Shown here: piece by piece, positions 33,080-44,511 of the stretch
Numbering within the stretch: position 1 is the first letter of the stretch
Layout of the letters: each line of letters opens with the position of its first letter
Source of the DNA: Desulfatitalea alkaliphila
GTDB lineage: Bacteria; Desulfobacterota; Desulfobacteria; Desulfobacterales; Desulfosarcinaceae
Direction: 5' to 3'
NCBI RefSeq assembly: GCF_022968795.1
Contig: NZ_JALJRB010000001.1
Location: 124,001 to 188,000 of the forward strand
DNA length: 64,000 bases
The notes under the pieces: model-generated
Told to the model about the DNA's origin: nothing
Seen by the model: only the letters and a program-made list of their open reading frames with translations
Database searches by the model: none
Position numbers and translations under genes: made by a program

Positions 33080-34222
33080 ATGACAAAAGCTTTACTAGTA
33101 CTTGAGGATGGTCGCACGTTTGCCTGCCGTTCATTTACCGGACCGGGAGAGGTGGGCGGCGAGGTGGTGTTCAACACCAGCATGAGCGGCTACCAGGAGG
33201 TGCTCACCGATCCGTCCTACAGCGGGCAGATGGTGACCATGACCTACCCGCTGATCGGCAATTATGGCGTCAACCCGGAGGATGTGGAGTCGGACCGGGT
33301 GCGGGTGGCGGCCTTCATCATCCGTGAATACCAGCCGAACTACAGCAATTATCGGGCCACGGAGAGCCTGGCGGACTATCTGGCGCGCGGCAACGTGATG
33401 GGGGTGGAGGGACTGGACACCCGGGCCCTTACCCGTCACATCCGCAACGGCGGCGCCCTGCGGGGGGTGATCTCCACCGCGACGGTCGATCCGGATGCGC
33501 TGGTGGCGAAAGCACGCCGGGTGCCGTCCATGGCCGGGCTGGACCTGGCCCGCACGGTGACCGGCGACACGCCCTACCACTGGGTCGATGAGCGCCCGCT
33601 GCCCATCGACGCGGCGCGCACAGCGCTGGACCAATCCATATGGCGCGGAACGGCAGTCCAAAAACGGGTGGTGGCCATCGATTTCGGCATCAAATACAAC
33701 ATCTTGCGCTGTTTGGCACAACGACGCATGCAGATCGTGGTGGTGCCGGCCTTCACCGATGCCGATACCATCCGTGCCATGGACCCGGACGGCATCTTTC
33801 TGTCCAACGGTCCGGGCGACCCGGAGCCGGTGGATTACGGCATCCGCACGGCGCGCGAACTGCTGGGCTTCCGGCCCATGTTCGGCATCTGCCTGGGACA
33901 CCAGATTCTGGGCCTGGCCCTGGGGGCCAAGTCGTTCAAGCTCAAGTTCGGCCACCGGGGGGCCAACCATCCGGTCAAGGACCTGCGTACGGGCCGGGTG
34001 GAGATCACCTCCCAGAACCACGGCTTCGCGGTGGATACCGACACCCTGGACCCGTCGGCGGTGGAGATCACCCACATCAATCTGAACGACAACACGCTGG
34101 AGGGGTTCCGTCACCGGCAGATGCCCCTGATGGCCATCCAGTACCACCCCGAAGCGGCGCCGGGCCCCCACGATGCGCGTTACCTGTTCGATGAATTTGG
34201 TGAAATGATAGAAACGTTTTAA
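33080..34222 (+). CDS. carA: Carbamoyl-phosphate synthase small subunit (glutaminase)
   Basis: 380 residues, full length. The N-terminal CarA domain (MTKALLVLEDGRTFACRSF, GEVVFNTSMSGYQEVLTDPS) is followed by a class I amidotransferase with nucleophile Cys in MFGICLGHQILGLALG and the His/Glu pair in MAIQYHPEAAPGP. It hydrolyses glutamine and channels ammonia to CarB for arginine and pyrimidine synthesis. Only a weak ribosome site is visible. The stop codon TAA (ETF-stop) lies inside the first unit of the next repeat element, so insertion may have trimmed or changed the last residues. Confidence 0.96.
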   Translation: MTKALLVLEDGRTFACRSFTGPGEVGGEVVFNTSMSGYQEVLTDPSYSGQMVTMTYPLIGNYGVNPEDVESDRVRVAAFIIREYQPNYSNYRATESLADYLARGNVMGVEGLDTRALTRHIRNGGALRGVISTATVDPDALVAKARRVPSMAGLDLARTVTGDTPYHWVDERPLPIDAARTALDQSIWRGTAVQKRVVAIDFGIKYNILRCLAQRRMQIVVVPAFTDADTIRAMDPDGIFLSNGPGDPEPVDYGIRTARELLGFRPMFGICLGHQILGLALGAKSFKLKFGHRGANHPVKDLRTGRVEITSQNHGFAVDTDTLDPSAVEITHINLNDNTLEGFRHRQMPLMAIQYHPEAAPGPHDARYLFDEFGEMIETF

Positions 34223-34422
34223 GTTTTGAGTGTTAAGTTTTAAGTTAAGGTGTTCCATCATTATATATTTTTCATTTCAGAGACTTAACACTTGAGAAAC
34301 GTGGCTCCGGTGCGATTGCAGCAACTGTACAGTTTGAAACAAACGGCAGCGCTAAGCGTGCACCAAATTTACAATCCACAGAATGCCTCAACTTAAAACT
34401 TAACACTTAACACTTAAAACTT
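34216..34422 (+). repeat. 7-bp-unit inverted-repeat element, copy D
   Basis: 207 bases between carA and carB. The left end GTTTTAAGTTTTGAG..TTTTAAG then TTAAGGTGTTCCATCATT closely matches copy B. The shared interior includes GTGGCT.CGGTGCGA and GTTTGAAACAA. The right end is the CACCAAA..CAAT..CTCAACTTAAAAC module with TTAACACT units. It overlaps the carA stop and ends 14 bases before the carB ATG. Confidence 0.75.
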
Positions 34423-34436
34423 TTTTGAAAAGCGAC

Positions 34437-37656
<3,220 letters not shown>

Positions 37657-37670
<14 letters not shown>

Positions 37671-39102
37671 CCCCAAACCATGTCTGATCACCAACCTTGA
37701 AGAGGACCATCCGCGGGAAGCGTGCGGGATCTTCGGGGTGTACGGCCACCCTGAGGCGGCCAAGTTGTGTTATTTCGGATTGTACGCCCTGCAGCACCGC
37801 GGCCAGGAGAGCGCGGGCATAAGTGTGGTGCAGGACGGGGTGCTCAACGAATACCGGGCCATGGGATTGGTTTCGGATGTGTTCCGCATGAACCAACTGG
37901 AACAGTTGCCGGGCAACAGTGCCATCGGGCATGTACGCTACTCCACCACCGGCAGCTCGGTGCTGGCCAACGCCCAGCCTTTCGTGGTGCGCCACAGCCA
38001 AAAAGCCTATGCCGTGGGCCACAACGGCAATATCGTAAATGCCCACCAACTCAAGGCGGAGCTGGAAGAGCAAGGATCCATTTTCCAGTCCACCATGGAC
38101 AGCGAGGTGTTTCTACACCTGTTCGTGCGCAACTTGCGCCTAGGCTTCGAACAGGCCCTGCTTGAGGCCGCCGCCCGACTGCAGGGCGCCTTTTCCATGG
38201 TGGTGCTCACCAGCCGCGGTGAGGTGATCGGCATCCGCGACCCTTACGGTTTCCGGCCCCTGTGTCTGGGACGGCTCAACGGCCACTGGGTGCTGGCGTC
38301 CGAAACCTGCGCCCTGGACCTCGTGCAGGCCGAGTTTGTCCGGGAGATCGAACCGGGCGAAATCGTCATCATCGACGCCGACGGTCCTCGCAGCCTGCAT
38401 CTGCCCAAGGCGGACCGCGAGGCGTTCTGCGTCTTCGAATACATCTACTTCGCCCGTCCCGACAGCACCTTCATGGGCCGCAACGTCTACCAGATCCGCA
38501 AGGCCCACGGCAGGCAGCTGGCCCTGGAAGCGCCGGTGCCGGCCGACCTGGTGATGCCCTTTCCCGACTCGGGCACCTACGCGGCCCTGGGCTACTCGGA
38601 AGTCTCGGGCATTCCCTTCGAGCTGGGCATGATCCGCAACCACTATGTGGGCCGCACCTTCATCCAACCCACCCAGAGCATGCGCGATTTCGGCGTGCGG
38701 GTGAAACTCAACCCCATCAAGGAGCTGCTGCGGGGCAAGGACATCGTGATCATCGAAGATTCCATCATCCGCGGCACCACCGCCCGCACCCGCGTAAGGG
38801 CCCTGCGGGAGCTGGGGGTCAAACGGGTCCACCTGCGGGTGGCCGGGCCGGCCCACCGCTTCCCTTGCCACTACGGCATCGATTTTTCCACCAAAGGAGA
38901 ACTTATCGCCGCCACCATGTCCGTGGAGGAACTGCGCCAATACCTGGGTCTGGACTCGCTGCACTACCTGAGCCTGGAGGGGCTGCTGGCCGCCACGGGG
39001 GTCGACCGACCGGAACAACGCTTTTGCAAGGCATGCTTCGACGGCTTGTACCCCGTGGCCTTCGACCAGGACTTGCGCAAAGATTGTCTGGAAGAGTGCT
39101 GA
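37657..39102 (+). CDS. purF: Amidophosphoribosyltransferase, [4Fe-4S] type
   Basis: 481 residues. A 22-residue propeptide precedes the Ntn nucleophile Cys23 in [11 protein letters not shown]. Class II amidotransferase motifs [14 protein letters not shown] and GHVRYSTTG follow. The PRPP-binding loop [15 protein letters not shown] marks the phosphoribosyltransferase half. Cysteines in [22 protein letters not shown] and [11 protein letters not shown] correspond to the iron-sulfur ligands of the Bacillus-type enzyme, so it probably needs the cluster for maturation and is oxygen-sensitive. First committed step of purine synthesis. Its start lies inside the carB 3' end, showing a carB-purF transcript. 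Confidence 0.95.
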
Positions 39103-39137
39103 CCTTGCACCCATCTTATTAGCCTGCCGCCACCGCG

Positions 39138-39647
39138 CTACCCGTTGAGAATGATTTTCGCGCCGCTGATGGTCACCAGGCCCGAGGCGTCGAGGGTGAT
39201 GTGGCCGTTGACCCGCAGCTTGAAGTTGCCCGACACCTTGTGAGTGAAGTCGGCCGCGTTGGTGTGGGTTTCGTCGGCCTGGACCGACACCGCCCGCCCG
39301 CCGCTTTGAATGGTCAGGGTCTCCTTGCCCTCGATGACCGTCACCGAACGATTGTTGTGCACGTAAATGCGCTGGTCGTGTTTGACCTCGGTGGTCATGT
39401 CGTTTTGCACCACCTCGTTTTGATCCTTGGCCGCATGGGTGAAAAATTCCTCGGCGCCGGTCCGGTCCTCGAAGGGGATCTCGTTGAAGTTGCCCTGGCC
39501 CTTTTTGCTGGAGCTGCTTTTCAGAGTGCTGCGGGTCTTTTCGGCGGGCAAGTCCACCGGCGGCATGTTGTGGCTGTTGTACACCCGGCCGGTGATGATG
39601 GGCCGGTCCGGATCGTTGTCCAGAAAGTAAGCGGCGAAACGGTCCAT
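39138..39647 (-). pseudogene. vgrG remnant (C-terminal Gp5/VgrG portion)
   Basis: An open frame of 169 codons that matches only the end of VgrG, the spike tip of type VI secretion. Recognisable pieces are DNDPDRPIITGRVYNSHNMP, KTRSTLKSSSSKKGQGNFNE, IPFEDRTGAEEFFTHAAKDQ, then the repetitive beta-prism (ESV-like strands VVQNDMTTEVKHDQRIYV, HNNRSVTVIEGKETLTI) and the normal terminus ISGAKIILNG. Complete VgrGs have roughly 450-500 more N-terminal residues (Gp27-like and OB domains), which are absent. No other type VI gene is in the window. It most likely is a leftover of a deletion or of a transferred fragment. Confidence 0.75.
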
Positions 39648-39940
39648 GGTCCGTCGGTCTCCGGAATGCGCGGCGGCTGTCGGCGGGATTTCAGCGCACC
39701 GGTCGCACGGGGCATCCCCGAATCGTTGCATCTGTTGTTGGTTTGGTTGAAGCCTGACAAACTGCGTGCAACGGTTCCCGGACCCCGGGTGGGGGGGTCC
39801 GCTGCATGGTGCGGACGCCGTGGCCGAAGGATCAGGGTGGAGCAACGGTATCAGAGGGAAGTGTTCGAAGCCGGGGCACGCAAATTTTGCGCTTTCTTAT
39901 ATTCGCTTTGCCCCGGGGTGTCAACCGCAAGACACGCCTG

Positions 39941-39984
39941 AGGGCCCTGAAGGGCCAGTTTTAGGGCCCTGGCGGGCCATTTTT
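39941..39984. repeat. 22-bp tandem repeat pair
   Basis: Two adjacent 22-base units (AGGGCCCTG..GGGCCAGTTTT and AGGGCCCTG..GGGCCATTTTT), each itself able to form a small GGGCCC/GGGCC hairpin. They abut the left end of repeat element E. Confidence 0.6.
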
Positions 39985-40271
39985 AAGTTTAAGGAATTCT
40001 ATCGCTTAGGGATGGTTGGGGTTGGTGGATAACAGTGGGAGGCGAGACGGTGTGTTTGCCCGGTGAGCAAATCGGGTTGGGTGGGTTTGTCGAGGGGAAT
40101 CGGGTTTGTTTAACATGGCGATGGGTGTGCGGTGGACGCCGCATTAGCGAAACACCTCTTGGCCTTCGGCCACCGGCAACCAGTTGCCGGTGCCACCCAC
40201 AACTCCCCTATACACATATCTAAACGACAGAATTCCTTCAACTTAAAACTTAACACTTAACACTTAAAACT
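39981..40271 (+). repeat. 7-bp-unit inverted-repeat element, copy E
   Basis: 291 bases bounded by TTTTAAGTTTAAGGAATTCT near 39981-40000 and the inverted CGACAGAATTCCTTCAAC plus TTAAAACT/TTAACACT units at 40225-40271. The right end is nearly identical (as reverse complement) to solo copy A. The interior is unlike B and D but contains a strong hairpin at 40171-40192. Confidence 0.65.
40171..40192 (+). terminator. Hairpin within element E
   Basis: A perfect 9-bp stem, CACCGGCAA and TTGCCGGTG with loop CCAG, preceded immediately by a small GGCC-TTC-GGCC hairpin. No T tract follows; the role is unknown. Confidence 0.35.
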
Positions 40272-40441
40272 ATCCCCAAGACAGACTCCGACGGCCAAGG
40301 GTTGTCGGATCAAAATCTGTTCCACTTGATTTCTACATGCGATTGCCCTTGCGGTGCTTGCACTTTGTCCTTGCATTTGGTTGTGCCCATCGCCTAAAAT
40401 GCGTTGATGGCATTCAGCGCACATGAACCTGGAGATCGCTG

Positions 40442-41005
40442 ATGATCGAATCCAAATATCTGAAAGAAAATATTGAAAATATCCAGCGCCTCATGTCCAT
40501 CCAGGCCTTGCGGCACTTTGAAACCCGCAACCTGGGCAAGCTGCTGCGGCTGAGCAAGATTCGCCAATACGAGGACGGCGAGCAGATCATTCAGGAAGGG
40601 GACATGGATCCCTGGCTCTATTTTCTGCTGTCGGGCCGCATCCGCATCAGTAAAAGCGGGGAGGAGATCGGCATCATCTCCCGCAAAGGGGAAATCTTCG
40701 GCGAGATGCGCATCATCGACGATCAGAGCCGCTCTGCGTCGGTGCACGCCATCGGACCGACCGTCTGCCTGGCGGTGGACACCTCGGCCGGCAACCGCCT
40801 CAACACCTCCGACGAGAAGGAGGCGCGGCTCGATTTCCTGCTGCTGCTGTATCGCATCTTCGCCGAATACATCAGTGTGCGGTTGCGCTTGACCAATGAA
40901 GAACTGGTCAAGGCCAAAAGAGATGCCAAGAAACCCCTCGACGATCTGGAACCGGTGGATCCGTCACCACCCAACAGCCCTAAACGGCATGTCGAAAAGT
41001 TCTGA
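40442..41005 (+). CDS. Cyclic-nucleotide-binding-domain protein without DNA-binding domain
   Basis: 187 residues; GGAG precedes the ATG. Residues about 30-125 form a cNMP-binding beta-roll (LRLSKIRQYEDGEQIIQEGD, WLYFLLSGRIRIS, GEIFGEMRIIDDQSRSASV, the last being the phosphate-binding cassette region). The rest is a helix (LLLLYRIFAEYISVRLRLTN) and a charged tail. No helix-turn-helix follows, so it is not a Crp-type transcription factor; it may be a ligand-responsive partner subunit. Its stop overlaps the start of the radical SAM gene (TGATG), so the two proteins are probably made together and act together. Confidence 0.8.
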   Translation: MIESKYLKENIENIQRLMSIQALRHFETRNLGKLLRLSKIRQYEDGEQIIQEGDMDPWLYFLLSGRIRISKSGEEIGIISRKGEIFGEMRIIDDQSRSASVHAIGPTVCLAVDTSAGNRLNTSDEKEARLDFLLLLYRIFAEYISVRLRLTNEELVKAKRDAKKPLDDLEPVDPSPPNSPKRHVEKF

Positions 41006-42021
41006 TGTCCGCCCGCACCGTCCGCTTTTCCAGTGATACCGCCAATGTGTTTTTCCACATTCTGACCCAGTGCAACCTGCGCTGCCGCCACTGCTACATC
41101 AATCCCCGCGAGCACGGTACCCAACGGCTCAGCCTGGAGACCATGACCGACTGGCTCACCACCATGGCCCGCCGGGCCCCGGGGGCCAACCTGGTTTTTC
41201 TCGGCGGTGAACCCACGCTGCATCCCGACCTGGCGGCAGCCGTGCACGCGGCGGCGAAGCTGGCATACGGCTCCATCACCATCGACACCAACGGCTATCT
41301 GTTCCACGACATCCTGGACCACATCACCCCGGAACAGGTCAATTTCATCAGTTTCAGTTTGGACGGCGCCGGGCCTGAGACCAACGATCCCATCCGCGGG
41401 CAGGGGTGCTTCGCCGCCTGCACGGCCGGCATCCGCCAAGCCAAGGCCAAGGGGTTCCGCACCAGCTTGATCTTCACGGTCAGCCAAATGAATCTGGACG
41501 ATTTGAAGCGCATGCCGCCTTTGCTGGACGAGCTGGGCATCGACCGTTTTTTCATCCAGGTGATCGGCCTGCGGGGCCAGTCGGCCGCCGGGCCGGAAGA
41601 CAATGCGCATCATTTGCAGGTTTCCCGCGCGCAGTGGCTGGAGAAGGTGATCCCGGTGGCCCACCGGGTGGCCCGCGACAGCGGCATCGTCGTCTCCTAC
41701 CCCAAGGTGTTTCTGGAACCGGATGCACCCTTCGAGTGCGCCGGCCGGGTGGCGGACAATTACTTCATCTTCCCCAACGGCCGGGTTTACCGCTGCCCCT
41801 TGTGCGAGGACTACCCGCTGCACAGCCTGCAATGGGTCGGCGACCGGCTGGAGGCCACGTCCCCCATCAACGAGGCCGACCTCTTCTCGCTGGACATCGC
41901 CGAGGGGTGCGTGATGAACAAGCTGATCCAGCCCCACAACCTGGCCTACACGCCGGAGGGCAAACCCGCCTACCAAATCGCCTGTTGCCTGCTCAAGGCC
42001 ACCCTGGGCGAGGAGGGGTAA
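41005..42021 (+). CDS. Radical SAM protein with C-terminal auxiliary cysteines
   Basis: 338 residues. The CNLRCRHCY motif (C23, C27, C30) holds the SAM-cleaving [4Fe-4S] cluster; FLGGEPTLHPDL is the GGE SAM-binding loop. The barrel continues through TIDTNGYLFHDIL and FISFSLDGAGPETND. The last 90 residues carry CPLCEDYP and several other cysteines (GCVMNK, IACCLLK), in the style of SPASM/twitch domains that hold extra clusters and modify peptides or other substrates. No small precursor peptide is obvious nearby. It is translationally coupled to the cNMP-binding protein, an unusual pairing that suggests ligand-controlled activity. Confidence 0.85.
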   Translation: MSARTVRFSSDTANVFFHILTQCNLRCRHCYINPREHGTQRLSLETMTDWLTTMARRAPGANLVFLGGEPTLHPDLAAAVHAAAKLAYGSITIDTNGYLFHDILDHITPEQVNFISFSLDGAGPETNDPIRGQGCFAACTAGIRQAKAKGFRTSLIFTVSQMNLDDLKRMPPLLDELGIDRFFIQVIGLRGQSAAGPEDNAHHLQVSRAQWLEKVIPVAHRVARDSGIVVSYPKVFLEPDAPFECAGRVADNYFIFPNGRVYRCPLCEDYPLHSLQWVGDRLEATSPINEADLFSLDIAEGCVMNKLIQPHNLAYTPEGKPAYQIACCLLKATLGEEG

Positions 42022-42118
42022 TCCGACGCCATCCGACGGATCGGGTGTTGACCGGCGGCACTTTTTGCGAACCACACAAGACAGTTTTCGGCACTGCCCC
42101 CAAAGGTTCGTGAAACCT

Positions 42119-43141
42119 TCAGGGATAGGTGTAAATCCCACCTTGCCAGTTGCGAATCCACCACTGTTCGGGACCTTTGGCGATAACGGCATCGGGGGTC
42201 AGGGCCATCTTGCCGCCGCCGCCGGGCAGATCGACCATCATGTGGGGTACGCCCATGCCGGACAGCGGACCGCGCAGGGCCGCCAGCAGCGACAGGGCCC
42301 GCTCGACGGGCACCTGGAAGTGACGGGTGCCGGGCACCCGATCCAACATGTGGAGGCAATAGGGCCGCACCCGCAGATCCAGCAGGCGCTCCATCAGATC
42401 GGTCAACACGACGGGGTCGTCGTTGACCCCTTTGAGCAGCACCGTCTGGCTGCCGAGGGGGATCCCCGCATCGGCCAGCCGGTTGCAGGCCGTGGCCACG
42501 GCGGGGGTGAGTTCCGCCGGGTGGTTGAAATGGATATTGACATAGAGCGGGTGATAACCAGCCAGCAAAGCGACCAGTGCCGGCGTGACCCGCTGGGGCA
42601 GCACACCGGGCATGCGGGTGTGAATGCGCAGCCGGCGTAAGTGGGGCATGGCGCGCAATTCGGACAGCAGCGCCGCCAGATCGGCATCCGCGCGCATCAA
42701 AGGATCCCCGCCCGACAGAATCACCTCCTGGATGTCGGTGCGTTGCCGGATATAGGCCAGCGCACGATCCAGTTGCGGCTTGCCGTCGCGGTGCGTTTGG
42801 ATCACACGCCGCTTGCGCATGCAGAAGCGGCAATGGACGGCGCACTGATCGGATACCAGCAACACCACCCGCCCCGGATAACGGTGGATCACCCGCGGAA
42901 CCGGCGATTGTCGCTCCTCGGTCAGCGGGTCGTCAGCGGTGGCCGGATCATCGAGCTCGGCGGCGCTGGGGATCACCTGTCGCCCCAGGGGGTCATCGGC
43001 GGATTGGATCAGCGCGGCGAAATAGGCGTTGACGCGCACGGGAAAAAGGGCCCGCGCCCGCAGGCCGGAATCCGGGCCCCAACAGGGCGACGAACCATCG
43101 GCGGGCGGCTTGAGCAGATCGCGCCAGTTGGTTTCATCCAT
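42119..43141 (-). CDS. KamA-family radical SAM protein (lysine 2,3-aminomutase/EpmB-like)
   Basis: 340 residues. The start was placed at the ATG nine bases after GGGAG. CAVHCRFCMRKR gives the three cluster cysteines with the CxxxCxxC spacing and following basic residues of the KamA/EpmB family. EVILSGGDPLM is the SAM loop, RIHTRMPGVLPQRVT follows, and DLPGGGGK supplies the pyridoxal-phosphate lysine. The length matches EpmB (YjeK), which isomerises lysine for EF-P modification, rather than the longer catabolic KamA. No epmA or efp is seen in the window, so the lysine substrate (free or EF-P bound) is open. It follows the YchF-like GTPase by 21 bases. Confidence 0.82.
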   Translation of the reverse strand: MDETNWRDLLKPPADGSSPCWGPDSGLRARALFPVRVNAYFAALIQSADDPLGRQVIPSAAELDDPATADDPLTEERQSPVPRVIHRYPGRVVLLVSDQCAVHCRFCMRKRRVIQTHRDGKPQLDRALAYIRQRTDIQEVILSGGDPLMRADADLAALLSELRAMPHLRRLRIHTRMPGVLPQRVTPALVALLAGYHPLYVNIHFNHPAELTPAVATACNRLADAGIPLGSQTVLLKGVNDDPVVLTDLMERLLDLRVRPYCLHMLDRVPGTRHFQVPVERALSLLAALRGPLSGMGVPHMMVDLPGGGGKMALTPDAVIAKGPEQWWIRNWQGGIYTYP

Positions 43142-43162
43142 GGCGAACATCTCCCATGGCCG

Positions 43163-44200
43163 TCACACATTGAAGCGGAAATGGACGATGTCGCCGTCCC
43201 GCACTTCGTAGGTTTTACCTTCCAACCGAACCTTGGCCTGCTTGCGGGCTTCGGCGTAATTGCCTGCGGCCATCAGGTCATCGTAGGCCAGCACCTCGGC
43301 GCGAATGAATCCTTTTTTGATGTCCGAATGGATCACCTCGGCCGCATCCACGGCCGCGGTGCCGGACTGAATGGTCCAGGCCCGCACCTCGTCTTCGCCC
43401 ACGGTGAAAAAGGAGATGCGGCCCAACAGCGCATAGGAAGCGTGAATCACCCGGTCCATGGCCGAATCCTGAATGTCGAAGGCTTTGAGAAACGCTTCGG
43501 CCTCATCGGGCTGCATGCGGCTCAACTCCTGCTCCAGCTTGCCCCGAATGGTCAGGCGCTGCTCACCGTCCGCCGCGGGATCGTCGGCCGGCAAGGCTTC
43601 ATCCTCGTCGGGGTTGTTGTAGATCACAAGGCAGGGCTTGGCGGACAAGAAGGCAAAGCCCCTGAGCAACCGCGCATGGGCCAACTCAGGAAAGCGCCGC
43701 AAGGGGGTTTCGTTGTTCAGGTGGGCGACGCACTGTTCCAACAGGGCCAACTCTTCGGCATCCGGCTTCTTGCCCCGCTTTTGTTCCATCGCCAGGCGCT
43801 CCAGCCGCTTTTCCGCCACCACCAGATCGGCGAGCATCAACTCCTGGTCGATGGCCTGGAAATCGGCCGTCAACGACGGTGCCCGTCCATCGAGGGCCTG
43901 GACGTTGCGCACCACATGCAGCAGGGCATCGCATTCGCGCACCTGCAGCCAAACGCTCTGCTCCGCCCGGCCCTTGTCGCGGGCCGCCTCGGCAACGGCC
44001 GGCAACAGGTAGGCCACCTGGGCGTAGGTGGTTTTGCGCGGCTGATAGAGGGCCGAGAGACGGTCCACCCGCTCATCGGGTACGTGCACGGTGCCCAGCC
44101 GGCTTTCCCGCCGCTGGGCCGGATCGAGTTGCGAGCGGGTCAAAGCTTCAAATATGGTCGTCTTTCCGGCCCCGGGCAGGCCGATCAATCCCAATTTCAT
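43163..44200 (-). CDS. YchF/Obg-like GTPase
   Basis: 345 residues. The G1 loop GLPGAGKTTIFEAL starts at residue 7, as in YchF, and SRLGTVHVPDERVDRLSALY is the conserved YchF segment after it. The helical coiled-coil insert and a C-terminal TGS-like domain ending RDGDIVHFRFNV are present. The guanine-specificity motif is changed to YNNPDED, as in YchF proteins that bind ATP. It is shorter and more divergent than the housekeeping YchF of about 363 residues, so it may be a second, specialised copy. It is cotranscribed with the KamA-like gene. Confidence 0.8.
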   Translation of the reverse strand: MKLGLIGLPGAGKTTIFEALTRSQLDPAQRRESRLGTVHVPDERVDRLSALYQPRKTTYAQVAYLLPAVAEAARDKGRAEQSVWLQVRECDALLHVVRNVQALDGRAPSLTADFQAIDQELMLADLVVAEKRLERLAMEQKRGKKPDAEELALLEQCVAHLNNETPLRRFPELAHARLLRGFAFLSAKPCLVIYNNPDEDEALPADDPAADGEQRLTIRGKLEQELSRMQPDEAEAFLKAFDIQDSAMDRVIHASYALLGRISFFTVGEDEVRAWTIQSGTAAVDAAEVIHSDIKKGFIRAEVLAYDDLMAAGNYAEARKQAKVRLEGKTYEVRDGDIVHFRFNV

Positions 44201-44511
44201 GACATCCCCTGTTGGCAGTGCGGCAGTCCATGACGCCCACCCGCGTCACACATCGGCACATCGAACATGGACCGAGTCCGGCAGGTGGAGAAAAGGTCAC
44301 TTCTACCGCCGTAAGGTCGTCATGGCAAGGGCAAATCCCCGCCGCCGGCACCAGCCGCTTATGCGCACCGTTGCGAATTGCAGGAGACTTGCCGTCGATC
44401 CAGTAACGCAACTATTCTTTGACATCCCGGACCAACTTCGGTAGATCTGACCTCACTCACAAACAAACGACCACGCCACGCCATTGTGGTCCACCCAAAG
44501 CGGAGAGCATC
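44201..44511. other. Divergent region between YchF-like GTPase and PAS-LuxR regulator
   Basis: 311 bases without a gene. The only clear signal is a sigma-70-like promoter toward the regulator near 44420. The rest shows no notable repeat or hairpin. Confidence 0.4.
44419..44447 (+). promoter_or_regulatory. Candidate sigma-70 promoter for the PAS-LuxR gene
   Basis: A perfect TTGACA and a weak TAGATC with 17-base spacing, 65 bases before the start codon. Confidence 0.35.

Larger units (their letters stand above)
39648..40441. other. Gene-free region between vgrG remnant and cNMP protein
   Basis: About 790 bases with no credible gene. It holds decayed sequence upstream of the vgrG remnant, a 22-bp tandem pair, repeat element copy E with a strong internal hairpin, and about 170 bases of leader before the cNMP-binding protein. 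The lack of coding and the concentration of repeats mark this as a rearrangement spot. Confidence 0.5.

Noticed and set aside
42641-44233. Long plus-strand open frame opposite the KamA-like and YchF-like genes.
   Set aside because: It spans two well-identified minus-strand genes and the gap between them, and has no motif of its own.
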